This document shows, piece after piece, positions 34,001 through 41,629 of a stretch of DNA of 64,000 bases (positions are counted from its first letter, which is position 1; every line of letters starts with the position of its first letter). The position numbers and the translations under genes were made by a program. The stretch is from Lewinellaceae bacterium (GTDB taxonomy: Bacteria > Bacteroidota > Bacteroidia > Chitinophagales > Saprospiraceae): positions 248,001-312,000 of the forward strand of contig JACJYN010000002.1 in assembly GCA_020636095.1 (NCBI GenBank), written 5' to 3'. The notes beneath the pieces are model-generated. The model did no database searches. It was given only the letters and a program-made list of their open reading frames with translations, and was not told where the DNA came from.

Positions 34001-34391
34001 CGGGCCCCTGATTAGCGGTGAAGAAGATGTCTTCCAGCCCGTCATTATTGATATCGCCAATAGCTACCCCCCCTCCATTGTAGTAGTAGAGGTATTCGAT
34101 GATGTTGAGCTGCGGCGTTTCAGTCAGGGTATTGGCAAAGTCAATACCCGTTTCCGCGGCAGAAAGGGTAAGCATGGCGCCACTAGCGGCAGGCGGCTCT
34201 TTTTGGCAGGCAGACAAAAGGAGCATAGCCGGAATAAAAAAAAGGGCTACCATTCCAGCGTTGGACAAAAGCCGGAAATCGGAAATCGGAAGTCGGAATG
34301 GCGCCGGGCATTCCGCCACTTCCTGGCGATCAAGTGTGTCCAACATTAGACGGATACCCAAAAAAAGATAGGCAACAAGTATTCTAGTCAT
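31014..34391 (-). CDS. FG-GAP/ASPIC-UnbV (CRTAC1-like) lipoprotein 1, with a repeat inserted in its signal peptide
   Basis: 1125 residues from the ATG at 34391. FG-GAP/VCBS blades such as GGGVAIGDINNDGLEDIFFT and LDYDKDGDLDLYLLNHN recur from about 105 to 540 with calcium-type DxNxDG loops. An ASPIC/UnbV domain (GAKVYVYAGGETFYQEAQ, LHFGLGKASQVDSLVIIWPD) lies near 567-622. A second propeller follows (LYEDLDADGVKDLLIGGAH). The signal peptide is split: MTRILVAYLF precedes, and LFFIPAMLLLSAC follows, a 41-residue stretch encoded by an inverted-repeat element. Removing 123 bp gives MTRILVAYLFFIPAMLLLSA-C, a perfect lipoprotein signal. The 8-bp overlap with the upstream gene supports 34391 as the ancestral start. 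Present translation may instead begin at the ATG at 34253 inside the element (MVALFFIPAMLLLSAC). Confidence 0.85.
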   Translation of the reverse strand: MTRILVAYLFLGIRLMLDTLDRQEVAECPAPFRLPISDFRLLSNAGMVALFFIPAMLLLSACQKEPPAASGAMLTLSAAETGIDFANTLTETPQLNIIEYLYYYNGGGVAIGDINNDGLEDIFFTANQGPDKLYLNKGNLTFEDISRQANIMEDATWSSGVAMEDLNNDGYLDIYVCKVGVGVLPQAHNLVYINQQDGTFREMSAQLRLDFQGFSTQACFLDYDKDGDLDLYLLNHNVHSVRSYGTTQKRQEQDPFAGDRFFENRLNETGQAFVDVTQQTGIYSSPLGYGLAVSCADLNGDGWTDIYVGNDFHENDYIYINNGDKTFTEAVSKWTDHTTQFSMGADIADINNDLLPDVFSTDMLPFAEDIYLKSAGEDPDQIRRIKADLGFEPQFARNHLQLNTGSGAFIDMALKTRTFATDWSWAVLLQDFDNNGRKDIFITNGMNKRPNDLDYINYLNSEAISRFAEDDPERTSKLIEKLPGQKLNNILFLQTGNLEFSPVTQSKVGLPSFSNGAAFADLDQDGYLEVVVNNLNEPAAILTYNTGLSSGNYLEVALNDPTGKTANGAKVYVYAGGETFYQEAQHVKGYQSSSSHRLHFGLGKASQVDSLVIIWPDLSRQVLSSVEINAQLEISKADSGPIAALNPVTATNNTFNLLPLRHIENVYYDDENEKLIPEILSREGPAVLYEDLDADGVKDLLIGGAHGQPTRLLKGKPDGSFDNLEISDFMRDARYEDVSAATIDFDGDGDKDLYLVSGGSIAKELDKLLEDRLYLNNGGMDFQRIPLSLPHTNGSVVAVADFDQDGYEDIFVGARSIPGSYGLSPYSFILKNKAGAGVDIAYQHRFGMVTDAHWVDWDSDQDLDLILCGDWMPVTILQNDGAGNLNFLPSEYNFPNLTGFWNTLAFADLNQDGQLDIVAGNRGANSLLNADQAHPVKLYLGDFDENGAVDPLIFFYYFNRYIPLGSKDKYVSQLPALKKNFVTYQDFSRVSSFEELLPDAQERLVESKEVNELRSMLFLSQDGQYTAVPLPDRLQALTIQDIFLDGDQGKIYYIGSNQELVAVQSNALSAKGGMLSEFDAATQTFKGDNWFGLPTGINVRALVRLENGKGLIITNDDYPFLVDLP
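34244..34359. repeat. inverted-repeat element, copy 2, inserted in frame in a signal peptide
   Basis: Ends GGGCTACCATTCCAGCGTTG and, inverted, GGGTATCCGTCTAATGTTGG. It is flanked by A8 (34236-34243) and A7 (34360-34366), so a 7-bp target duplication at a homopolymer is likely: 116 bp plus 7 bp is 123 bp, exactly 41 codons. The interior is CGGAAATCGGAAATCGGAAG-type sequence also seen in copy 3 (50821-50960). Confidence 0.85.
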
Positions 34392-37300
34392 AATTGATTT
34401 GATAAGTCACGGCCTCCTCATTGTTTCTGAAGACATAAATCTTTTCCCCGATGATTTTTATATCCCTGATCTCCCCTGTAACCGAGAATCCAAGCGCTAC
34501 CGATCGATCTGTAAAATGCCCTTGTCCATCATTGATGAGGCATTGGCCGTAGGAGGCGTCGTACATACCTACTTCGGGTTGCACCTTGAATAAATTCCCC
34601 CCTAAAAGCAGGTCCAGGTCCTGGTCTTTATCCACATCAATCGAAGCAATGGCGTAAACCGGGCTAAACTGGGCGGAGAGCGGCAATAATTGCTTTTCGA
34701 ATTGATTGTTCCCCATATTCCTGAGCCATACTGAGTTCAGCTCGTTCACATCCAAAACGGAAGCCTGTTTCAGCTGGGCTTCGTCAAAGATTTGGGTGAT
34801 ATCCGCATTTTTAAAAGACTGAAAATCAGGGTACTTCTTCTTCAAATAGGGAAGCTGGCTGGTTAGGTTATGGCGAAGTACGTAGGGATAGTCTTGCCCG
34901 TTTGGGGCATTAAACGTCAGGATGCACTCGGGAGAGCCATTCTGGTCAAAGTCGCTGTAATACAACCTCATCGGATGTTCGGCGCTCGCTTCAAAGCGGC
35001 TGTTGGCGCCCAGGTTTCCCAACAGTATATCCAGGTCCTGGTCGCCGTCCAGATCGCTCAGCTGCAGGACGTTCCACATGCCGGCATTGGGGAAGGGCAA
35101 ATCCACTTTAGTGAATTGCTTCCCTTCGTTGACGAGGATGTTCACTTCCATAAATTCGCCGACGACTACCAGGTCGGGCCGTTTATCGCCGTTCAAGTCG
35201 CTCCACCGAGCATCGGTGATCATACCGATGTCCTTTAAGCCGGGGTAATAGCTGGCGGTGACGTCCCGAAAGTTACCACTGCCGTCATTTTCCAGGATAT
35301 AGCCCGAGCATTTTGCCCCGTATCTACCAATCTTGATCCTTTCGCCGACGAATAAATCCAAATCGCCATCTCCGTCAATATCTTCAGAATCAACGGCCAG
35401 GGTGCTCATCCTCTGCTCATTCGGAAACACCTGTTTGGGGTTGGCAAAATTGCCGCGTCCATCGTTGAACAATATTTGGTCCTGCAAAAGGGCGGAGTAT
35501 TCGGTGATCTCAACGCCGCCACTGGCCAGGTAGGCATCCAAATCTCCATCCTGATCCGCATCGAACAGGTGAGCCGCTACGTACTCCGCATCAGCGGATA
35601 CAGCCGTTATTTCTTTTGCGGTTAAAGTACCGTCCTTTTCACTCAGGTAAAGCATACAGCTCATTCCCTTCGGGCCGGGCATAAGCAGGTCGGTGATACC
35701 GTCTCCGTTGACATCGCCGGCGGCTACCCGCGGGCCTTCGTTGCTGTGCCCGTGATAGACCAGCCGCTCCCGGTTAAAGTCGATATAGGCATTTTCCTTG
35801 TGCCGGTAATTCAGTCCGGGCGTAAGCTGCCGAAAACTAAAAGGGCTTGCAGTGGCCGGTTCGGCAGCTTCCGGCTGAGCCGAAGAAGCTTCTATGGTAA
35901 TAGCCTGGTTGGTTGGCGCATCAGCCAGGGTGGTCACCTGCCCATCAGGCCAGGTTACTTCGATATCGACCTGTTTAGCCGCTCCTACCCCGACGACGAT
36001 AGCCGGATCCATGCTGGATTGAAACCCTCTGGCCGGTTGGTTTTCTACTACCCAGGCCTGCTGGCCGGCGCTCACCTTTATCTTGCTGCCAATAGCAAAG
36101 GTGTTAGCGCCCTTTCCCACTAACCTGAGCTTGATATAATTGCCCTGCGCATGCCGGTTTTCATATACAAAACAAGGCATATTTACGTTATTGACCACCA
36201 AATCCAGGTCGCCATCGTTATCCAGGTCGCCGTAGGCGGCTCCATTGGAAAAGCTGGGGGTCAGCAAGCCGCTATGGGTGTATTCCCGAAATTCCAGGTT
36301 ACCATTGTTCTTGTAGGCGTGGTTGGCGACTTTGTTGGACGGAATGATATCAATGAGTTCTTTGTAGTTGACGCCCTGATTGGTGACAATGGATTGAATT
36401 ACCGACTCATTGGCAATGTATTGGAGGTAATCCTGATCGGTGAGGTCCTTATAAATGCCATTGGCAATAAAAAGGTCTTTATAGCCGTCATTATCCATAT
36501 CGAAGAAAAGTGCGCCCCAACTCCAATCCGAAGCTTCAATGCCCGCCAGGCGCGACACCTCGCTAAAGGTGTTATTGCCCCGGTTGAGGTGTAGCACGTT
36601 GCGCGTGAACTGGTGATGGTAGCCATTGTTCACATTGAGCTGGTATCTGTCCCAATCCTCGAAGGTCGTCACCGTCTTGAGGCGCTGATAATCCGACGGC
36701 AGCATTTCCGTTACAAAAATATCCTGGTAGCCATCGTTGTTGATATCTGCCATGTCAGCGCCCATGGAAGCTCCACTGATGGATTGCATTTCGTTGGTTA
36801 AATCCTCTTTAAAGGTGCCGTCCTGTTGGTTGATGTAAAGGTAGTCGCGTTCGAAGAAGTCGTTGGACACGAAAATATCTTCCCAATGGTCGTTGTTGAC
36901 ATCGCCGATGGTAACCCCCAGGCCAAAGCCAATGACGCTGCCGTAGATACCGGCCTGCTCGCTAACATCCACAAATCGCCCTCCCTGGTTTTGCATCAGC
37001 TTGTCGCCTCCCAGTTCATCGCGCACAGGCCGCTCGTTCTTACGCAAATTGAAACTGCCGATCGCCTGAAAAGAATTGTTCAGGATATAAACGTCCAGGT
37101 CGCCGTCCTTGTCGTAGTCGAAAAAGCTGGCGTGGGTAGAAAATCCCTTATCGTTGAGGTTGTAGTCGGCAGCTTGTTCCTTAAACTGGAGGTTGCCCTG
37201 ATTAATGTAGAGTTCGTTTTCCTTGTTGTCGCCGGCTACGTCGCCGGAGTTGCAGACGTAAATATCCAATAGCCCGTCGGCATTGACATCGGCCATGGCC

Positions 37301-37653
37301 ACGCCGGTGGACCAGGCTCGCTGGCCTCCTACTCCGGCTGTTTCGGTAATATCCTTAAACTGCCAGTTACCCTCATTGAGAAAAAGCCGGTTGGGGCCCT
37401 GGTTAGCGGTCAGGAAAACGTCCGCCAGGCCATCGTTATTGATATCCCCGATAGCGACCCCGCCCCCATTGTAGAAGTTGCGGTACTTATACACATTGAA
37501 GTCGCTGCTGTAGCTCAGGTCATTGCTAAACTCGATACCAATGGCCTGATTATCCTTCAACTCGAACAAATCTTCTACCGGTGTTGGCGAGCTATTGTCG
37601 TTACAAGCCAGCATAAGGCTCAAAACGACTAAAATGCCTATTCTTTTTTCCAT
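34384..37653 (-). CDS. FG-GAP/ASPIC-UnbV (CRTAC1-like) lipoprotein 2
   Basis: 1089 residues with a lipobox in MEKRIGILVVLSLMLACNDN, so anchored in a membrane by Cys17. N-terminal propeller of FG-GAP repeats (GGGVAIGDINNDGLADVFLT, FFDYDKDGDLDVYILNNS), ASPIC/UnbV segment near 515-580 (IGSKIKVSAGQQAWVVENQP, IEVTWPDGQVTTL), then a second set of blades (VAAGDVNGDGITDLLMPGP). The architecture is the same as in genes 31014-34391 and 38221-41541. It overlaps the downstream paralog by 8 bp and the upstream small lipoprotein by 16 bp, indicating one tightly coupled operon. The function is unknown; calcium-stabilised surface binding is plausible. Confidence 0.9.
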   Translation of the reverse strand: MEKRIGILVVLSLMLACNDNSSPTPVEDLFELKDNQAIGIEFSNDLSYSSDFNVYKYRNFYNGGGVAIGDINNDGLADVFLTANQGPNRLFLNEGNWQFKDITETAGVGGQRAWSTGVAMADVNADGLLDIYVCNSGDVAGDNKENELYINQGNLQFKEQAADYNLNDKGFSTHASFFDYDKDGDLDVYILNNSFQAIGSFNLRKNERPVRDELGGDKLMQNQGGRFVDVSEQAGIYGSVIGFGLGVTIGDVNNDHWEDIFVSNDFFERDYLYINQQDGTFKEDLTNEMQSISGASMGADMADINNDGYQDIFVTEMLPSDYQRLKTVTTFEDWDRYQLNVNNGYHHQFTRNVLHLNRGNNTFSEVSRLAGIEASDWSWGALFFDMDNDGYKDLFIANGIYKDLTDQDYLQYIANESVIQSIVTNQGVNYKELIDIIPSNKVANHAYKNNGNLEFREYTHSGLLTPSFSNGAAYGDLDNDGDLDLVVNNVNMPCFVYENRHAQGNYIKLRLVGKGANTFAIGSKIKVSAGQQAWVVENQPARGFQSSMDPAIVVGVGAAKQVDIEVTWPDGQVTTLADAPTNQAITIEASSAQPEAAEPATASPFSFRQLTPGLNYRHKENAYIDFNRERLVYHGHSNEGPRVAAGDVNGDGITDLLMPGPKGMSCMLYLSEKDGTLTAKEITAVSADAEYVAAHLFDADQDGDLDAYLASGGVEITEYSALLQDQILFNDGRGNFANPKQVFPNEQRMSTLAVDSEDIDGDGDLDLFVGERIKIGRYGAKCSGYILENDGSGNFRDVTASYYPGLKDIGMITDARWSDLNGDKRPDLVVVGEFMEVNILVNEGKQFTKVDLPFPNAGMWNVLQLSDLDGDQDLDILLGNLGANSRFEASAEHPMRLYYSDFDQNGSPECILTFNAPNGQDYPYVLRHNLTSQLPYLKKKYPDFQSFKNADITQIFDEAQLKQASVLDVNELNSVWLRNMGNNQFEKQLLPLSAQFSPVYAIASIDVDKDQDLDLLLGGNLFKVQPEVGMYDASYGQCLINDGQGHFTDRSVALGFSVTGEIRDIKIIGEKIYVFRNNEEAVTYQINYD

Positions 37654-38231
37654 TCGTCATTTAGCTTATAGTGTAAGTCCTCAATTTTTACGACCACGTC
37701 CTTGTCGTTTTTAGGATACATCAGTATTTGCCGGTTACCGTCGATCTTTACCAGCGCGGTATATTCTGAGTCTTTAATTGCTATTTCGATGAAGGGATTT
37801 CCCGGGTAGCCCTGAATATACTCATCGCGCAGGCGCAGCAACAGGCTGTCCGATTGCTTATCGCGGTTCCAGGGCGCCCAGGCCATGTAGGAGTAGGTCA
37901 TCTGCATTCCCTGCATGATGTCATTTTCATCAAAGATACCATAGAATAACATATCCTTTGACCAGAGCGTTTTATTCCCGGCCGTATCCCTGTCTGTGAT
38001 GTAGCGAGCGGTGGTATTTCCCGTACCCTGACTGATCAGCTTTTGTTTATTCAGTTCCCAGCAGATGGTGAAAAAATCTTTTTTGGTTTGCCCCATCCGC
38101 ATCCCGAAGATCAGGCTATCCTGGCTGACGCCGCTGGCTAACTCTTCATCGACGTACTGTTGGTATTCTGATTTACAGCCTGCTAAACTGGCTGCTGCAA
38201 ACAATAAACACAATAAACGGCTAATATTCAT
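37638..38231 (-). CDS. small lipoprotein of unknown function within the SusCD/UnbV block
   Basis: 197 residues from the ATG at 38231; MNISRLLCLLFAAASLAGCK is a lipoprotein signal with lipobox LAGC. I do not recognise the mature domain. Visible features: LIFGMRMGQTKKDFFTICWE near the N-terminus, WSKDMLFYGIFDENDIMQGM and YSYMAWAPWNRDK in the middle, an Asp/Lys-rich C-terminus (YPKNDKDVVVKIEDLHYKLN). It overlaps FG-GAP gene 3 upstream by 11 bp and FG-GAP gene 2 downstream by 16 bp, so it must be cotranslated with them and is probably a partner of the complex. Confidence 0.75.
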   Translation of the reverse strand: MNISRLLCLLFAAASLAGCKSEYQQYVDEELASGVSQDSLIFGMRMGQTKKDFFTICWELNKQKLISQGTGNTTARYITDRDTAGNKTLWSKDMLFYGIFDENDIMQGMQMTYSYMAWAPWNRDKQSDSLLLRLRDEYIQGYPGNPFIEIAIKDSEYTALVKIDGNRQILMYPKNDKDVVVKIEDLHYKLNDEWKKE

Positions 38232-41200
38232 ACACCTTAATTTCTCCATCGTTAATTCCTATAACGATTTGATGTTGATTAATGCTTTCGATCGCCCGGA
38301 TTTGGCCGGAAATATCCAGGGAGCGGCAATCCGCAAAGATAATATCTCCCTTGCTTTTTTCACCATAACACACCCAACCCAATGAAGCATCCTGACGGCC
38401 AAATTGAGGCTTGTATTTATAGTCGTTCCCCCCCAGCAGCAGGTCTTGTATGCCATCCTGGTTAAAATCGCCCGCCAGGATCGCGTTGACGGTGGAGTAC
38501 TGTACGTCTCGGGGCAAGGCCACGGGAACCAACCGGCCCGCCTCGTTCCACAAAATGAGGCTGCGGCTTTCTTTGAGATGAAGTTGCAAAGCCTTCTGTA
38601 GCTGCTCTTCGGGCACCAGCGCCTCCAGAGGGGCCTGAGAAAATTCGCGGTAGGTGCGGAATGCTTTCTTCAGGATGGGCATTTGCGAATAGAGCTCATC
38701 GATGTCGTGAACAGGAAAATGGCCTTCGGCGGTAGCCTGGCAGGCAATCTGTTCTATGGTGCCGTTCCCATCGAAATCATGCACGAATACCGTCAGCCCG
38801 TCCCGGAAAAAGTTGTTTTGCCCCAGGTTGCCCAGTACGAAATCGGGGTCGCCATCATCGTCTAAGTCCGCCTTCTCAATACAATTCCAGAGGCCCTCCG
38901 TATCGGTAAGGATAAGTCTTTGCTCCGGGCGTTGAAACGCGCCTTTCTCATTGAAGAGTATCGTGGCCGGCATATACTGCCCTGCCAGTAGGATGTCCGC
39001 CCAACCATCGGTATTGATATCCGCAATCTCTACGGCGGTAATCATTCCCAGTTCCTTGCACAGTTCGCTTTCGAGGAGCGAAAACTGGTTGTTGCCGTCA
39101 TTGATGAAAATGAAGCAGTTACCGGGTAATCCGAACCCATTGGTTTTCATGGCCTCTCCCAATACGATATCCGGCAGGCCGTCATTCGTAAGGTCAGCAA
39201 TAGCGATGTCTCCGGTAGAAATGGGGTAGGGAAAACGCAGGCCCTCCCCGGAACGCGTAAATACGCCGGCGCCATCATTGAGATAAAGGGCATCGTGCAA
39301 CTCGGGGGCATAAATGGAAAACCCTTTACCGCCGTGGGCTACGTACAAGTCCAGGTCCCCGTCCCGGTCGCTGTCAAAAAATTCGGCGGCAGTGACTTCC
39401 GACCGACGGGTATCGGAAAACCCATACTGAGCCGTATAGCCGCCGTTTCCCGACAGGAAGAGAACCGATTCCTGGTTTTTCCCGCCTCCGATAAATACAT
39501 CTTTCACCCTATCCTGATTCACGTCGGCTACGGCTATTGCCGGCCCCTTGCGCCCGGGCATGGATAGCAGCATTCGCTCCTGGTCAAAAAAGTTCAAACC
39601 GGTTTCCTGGTGGGTGAAAGAAAAAGCATCCTGGGCTGGCTGGAGCAGCGCTGTTTGCCCCGGCTTAAAGGGAGCGGTTCCCGCTCTTCGCTCGCTTTCC
39701 TCATAGCTGATGGTTAAAGACTGATTGGCAGGCACCCGGGTACGGACGCTGGCCTCTCCATTGGGCCAGATGACAATCAGGCTATCCAGCAATTCTCTTT
39801 GCCCGAGCCCGAAAAACAGGGGCGCCGCCGAGCAACTTTGGAACCCTTTGGCCGGATAGTACTCGAACATACTCTGGAGCGTATCCGCATAGATCAGTAC
39901 TTTGGCCCCAATGGCCTGCCGGTTAGCTCCTCTGTATTGGAGGGAAATGGCTATGCTCCGGGCAACTTTCGGGTCCGAGTTATTGCGGTAGATAGATGCC
40001 GCCTGGTCCACGTTGTTAATGACTAATTCCAGGTCGCCATCGTTATCCAGGTCACCGTAGGCGCTGCCGTTGCTGAAGGTAGGCGCATCCAACCCCCAGG
40101 CCTGAGATTGGTAGGTGAAATTCAGCTGCCCGTTATTTTTGAAAATGGCATTATTCACCGGGCCAGAAGGCATAATGTCGATCAGCTTTTTCAATACATC
40201 CTCATCCTCATCGATCATCGCCTGAATGCGGGTGTCGTTGGCCATGTAGTTGAGGTAATCCTTGTCCAGCAGGTCAGATCGAATGCCGTTGCTGATAAAA
40301 ATATCGCGCAGGCCATCATTGTCAAAATCCTGAATCAGCGCCGACCAGCTCCAATCGGAGCTTTCTATCCCCGCCAGCCGGCCCAGCTCCACAAATTGGC
40401 CGCCGTCCAGATTCTTGTGCAACACATTACGGGCGAATTGATGATGATAGCCTTTAGTAACAGCCAGCTGGTACTTATCCCAGTTTTCGTAGGTGGTTTT
40501 GGTTTTCTTGCGATCTGCAGCACGGGGTGACATCTCGGTCACAAAGATTTCAGGTAGCAAATCGTTATCCAGGTCACAGGCATCCGCGCCCATCGACCCC
40601 ATCGACAGGGAGGTAAAACTGCTATCTACCCGTTCGGTGAAGGTCCCGTCCTGATTATTGAAGTACAGGTAATCCTTTTCAAAAAAGTCATTAGACAGGA
40701 AAATATCCGGCCAGCCGTCCCAGTTGAAATCGGCCAGGGTGATGCCCAGGCCATAGCCAACGCTGCTGGAATAGATTCCTGCCTTCCGGGTAACGTCCAC
40801 AAATTTTCCGCCCTGGTTTTCCAGTAGTTTATTGCCTTCGGGGTCATAGATGTCGCGCAGGCCTTCCTTCATATCGAATCCGCCTACCGAACGCAGCGAA
40901 TTGTTCAGGAGGTAGCAGTCCAAATCCCCATCGAGGTCATAATCAAAAAAAGCGGACTGGATAGAAAGGCCGGTGATGTCCAGGCCATAAGCTTTCGATT
41001 GTTCCACAAAAGTGAGATCGCCCTGATTGATAAAAAGCTCATTGTGCCGGTTCGCTCCTTCCGGTTTGCCGGCTTTGCATACGTAGAGATCCAACCAGCC
41101 GTCACCGTTAATATCTACCATATTGACCCCTGACGACCAAACGCCGGCGCAGGCTACGCCCGCTTGCTCAGTGATGTCTTCAAATTGTAAATTCCCTTTG

Positions 41201-41541
41201 TTGAGGTAGAGTTTATTGGAGACCAGGTTACCGGAAAAGTAGATATCCAGCAAGCCGTCATTATTGATGTCGCCCAGGGCGACTCCGCCTCCATTGTAAA
41301 AATTGCGGTACGTGTAGGGGTTGTACTCTTCGGTGTAATGCAGGTCATTGGAAAAGTGTACGCCGGACTGCCCGGGATCGACCGTCGTGAAAAGTGGCGC
41401 CGGCTCCTCCGCACATCCACTTAACCACAGTACCAGCAGCCAACAGTTGAAGGCCCACACCCGGCCAGACAAGCGGCCTGGCCGCTGAAGCCATCGCTTA
41501 GAATATGTTTGGCCTGCCTTGGCCAGAAATTCTTTTTTCAT
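38221..41541 (-). CDS. FG-GAP/ASPIC-UnbV (CRTAC1-like) lipoprotein 3
   Basis: 1106 residues with an unusually long basic n-region (MKKEFLAKAGQTYSKRWLQR) before the hydrophobic LLVLWLSGCAEE lipobox (Cys43); no internal ATG offers a shorter signal. Blades such as GGGVALGDINNDGLLDIYFS and FFDYDLDGDLDCYLLNNS, then an ASPIC/UnbV segment near 545-610 (IGAKVLIYADTLQSMFEYYP, SLIVIWPNGEASV), and a second propeller (IAVADVNQDRVKDVFIGGG). It is first of the three paralogs after the SusD genes (88-bp gap to the stop of the second SusD). Confidence 0.9.
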   Translation of the reverse strand: MKKEFLAKAGQTYSKRWLQRPGRLSGRVWAFNCWLLVLWLSGCAEEPAPLFTTVDPGQSGVHFSNDLHYTEEYNPYTYRNFYNGGGVALGDINNDGLLDIYFSGNLVSNKLYLNKGNLQFEDITEQAGVACAGVWSSGVNMVDINGDGWLDLYVCKAGKPEGANRHNELFINQGDLTFVEQSKAYGLDITGLSIQSAFFDYDLDGDLDCYLLNNSLRSVGGFDMKEGLRDIYDPEGNKLLENQGGKFVDVTRKAGIYSSSVGYGLGITLADFNWDGWPDIFLSNDFFEKDYLYFNNQDGTFTERVDSSFTSLSMGSMGADACDLDNDLLPEIFVTEMSPRAADRKKTKTTYENWDKYQLAVTKGYHHQFARNVLHKNLDGGQFVELGRLAGIESSDWSWSALIQDFDNDGLRDIFISNGIRSDLLDKDYLNYMANDTRIQAMIDEDEDVLKKLIDIMPSGPVNNAIFKNNGQLNFTYQSQAWGLDAPTFSNGSAYGDLDNDGDLELVINNVDQAASIYRNNSDPKVARSIAISLQYRGANRQAIGAKVLIYADTLQSMFEYYPAKGFQSCSAAPLFFGLGQRELLDSLIVIWPNGEASVRTRVPANQSLTISYEESERRAGTAPFKPGQTALLQPAQDAFSFTHQETGLNFFDQERMLLSMPGRKGPAIAVADVNQDRVKDVFIGGGKNQESVLFLSGNGGYTAQYGFSDTRRSEVTAAEFFDSDRDGDLDLYVAHGGKGFSIYAPELHDALYLNDGAGVFTRSGEGLRFPYPISTGDIAIADLTNDGLPDIVLGEAMKTNGFGLPGNCFIFINDGNNQFSLLESELCKELGMITAVEIADINTDGWADILLAGQYMPATILFNEKGAFQRPEQRLILTDTEGLWNCIEKADLDDDGDPDFVLGNLGQNNFFRDGLTVFVHDFDGNGTIEQIACQATAEGHFPVHDIDELYSQMPILKKAFRTYREFSQAPLEALVPEEQLQKALQLHLKESRSLILWNEAGRLVPVALPRDVQYSTVNAILAGDFNQDGIQDLLLGGNDYKYKPQFGRQDASLGWVCYGEKSKGDIIFADCRSLDISGQIRAIESINQHQIVIGINDGEIKVYEY

Positions 41542-41629
41542 ACCTCTCTTTATTTCAACATCGCCGAACTAATTTTTCAGTATTACTTATTTACTGATTT
41601 TATCTCCAAAAACGAAATTTAAACCCACT

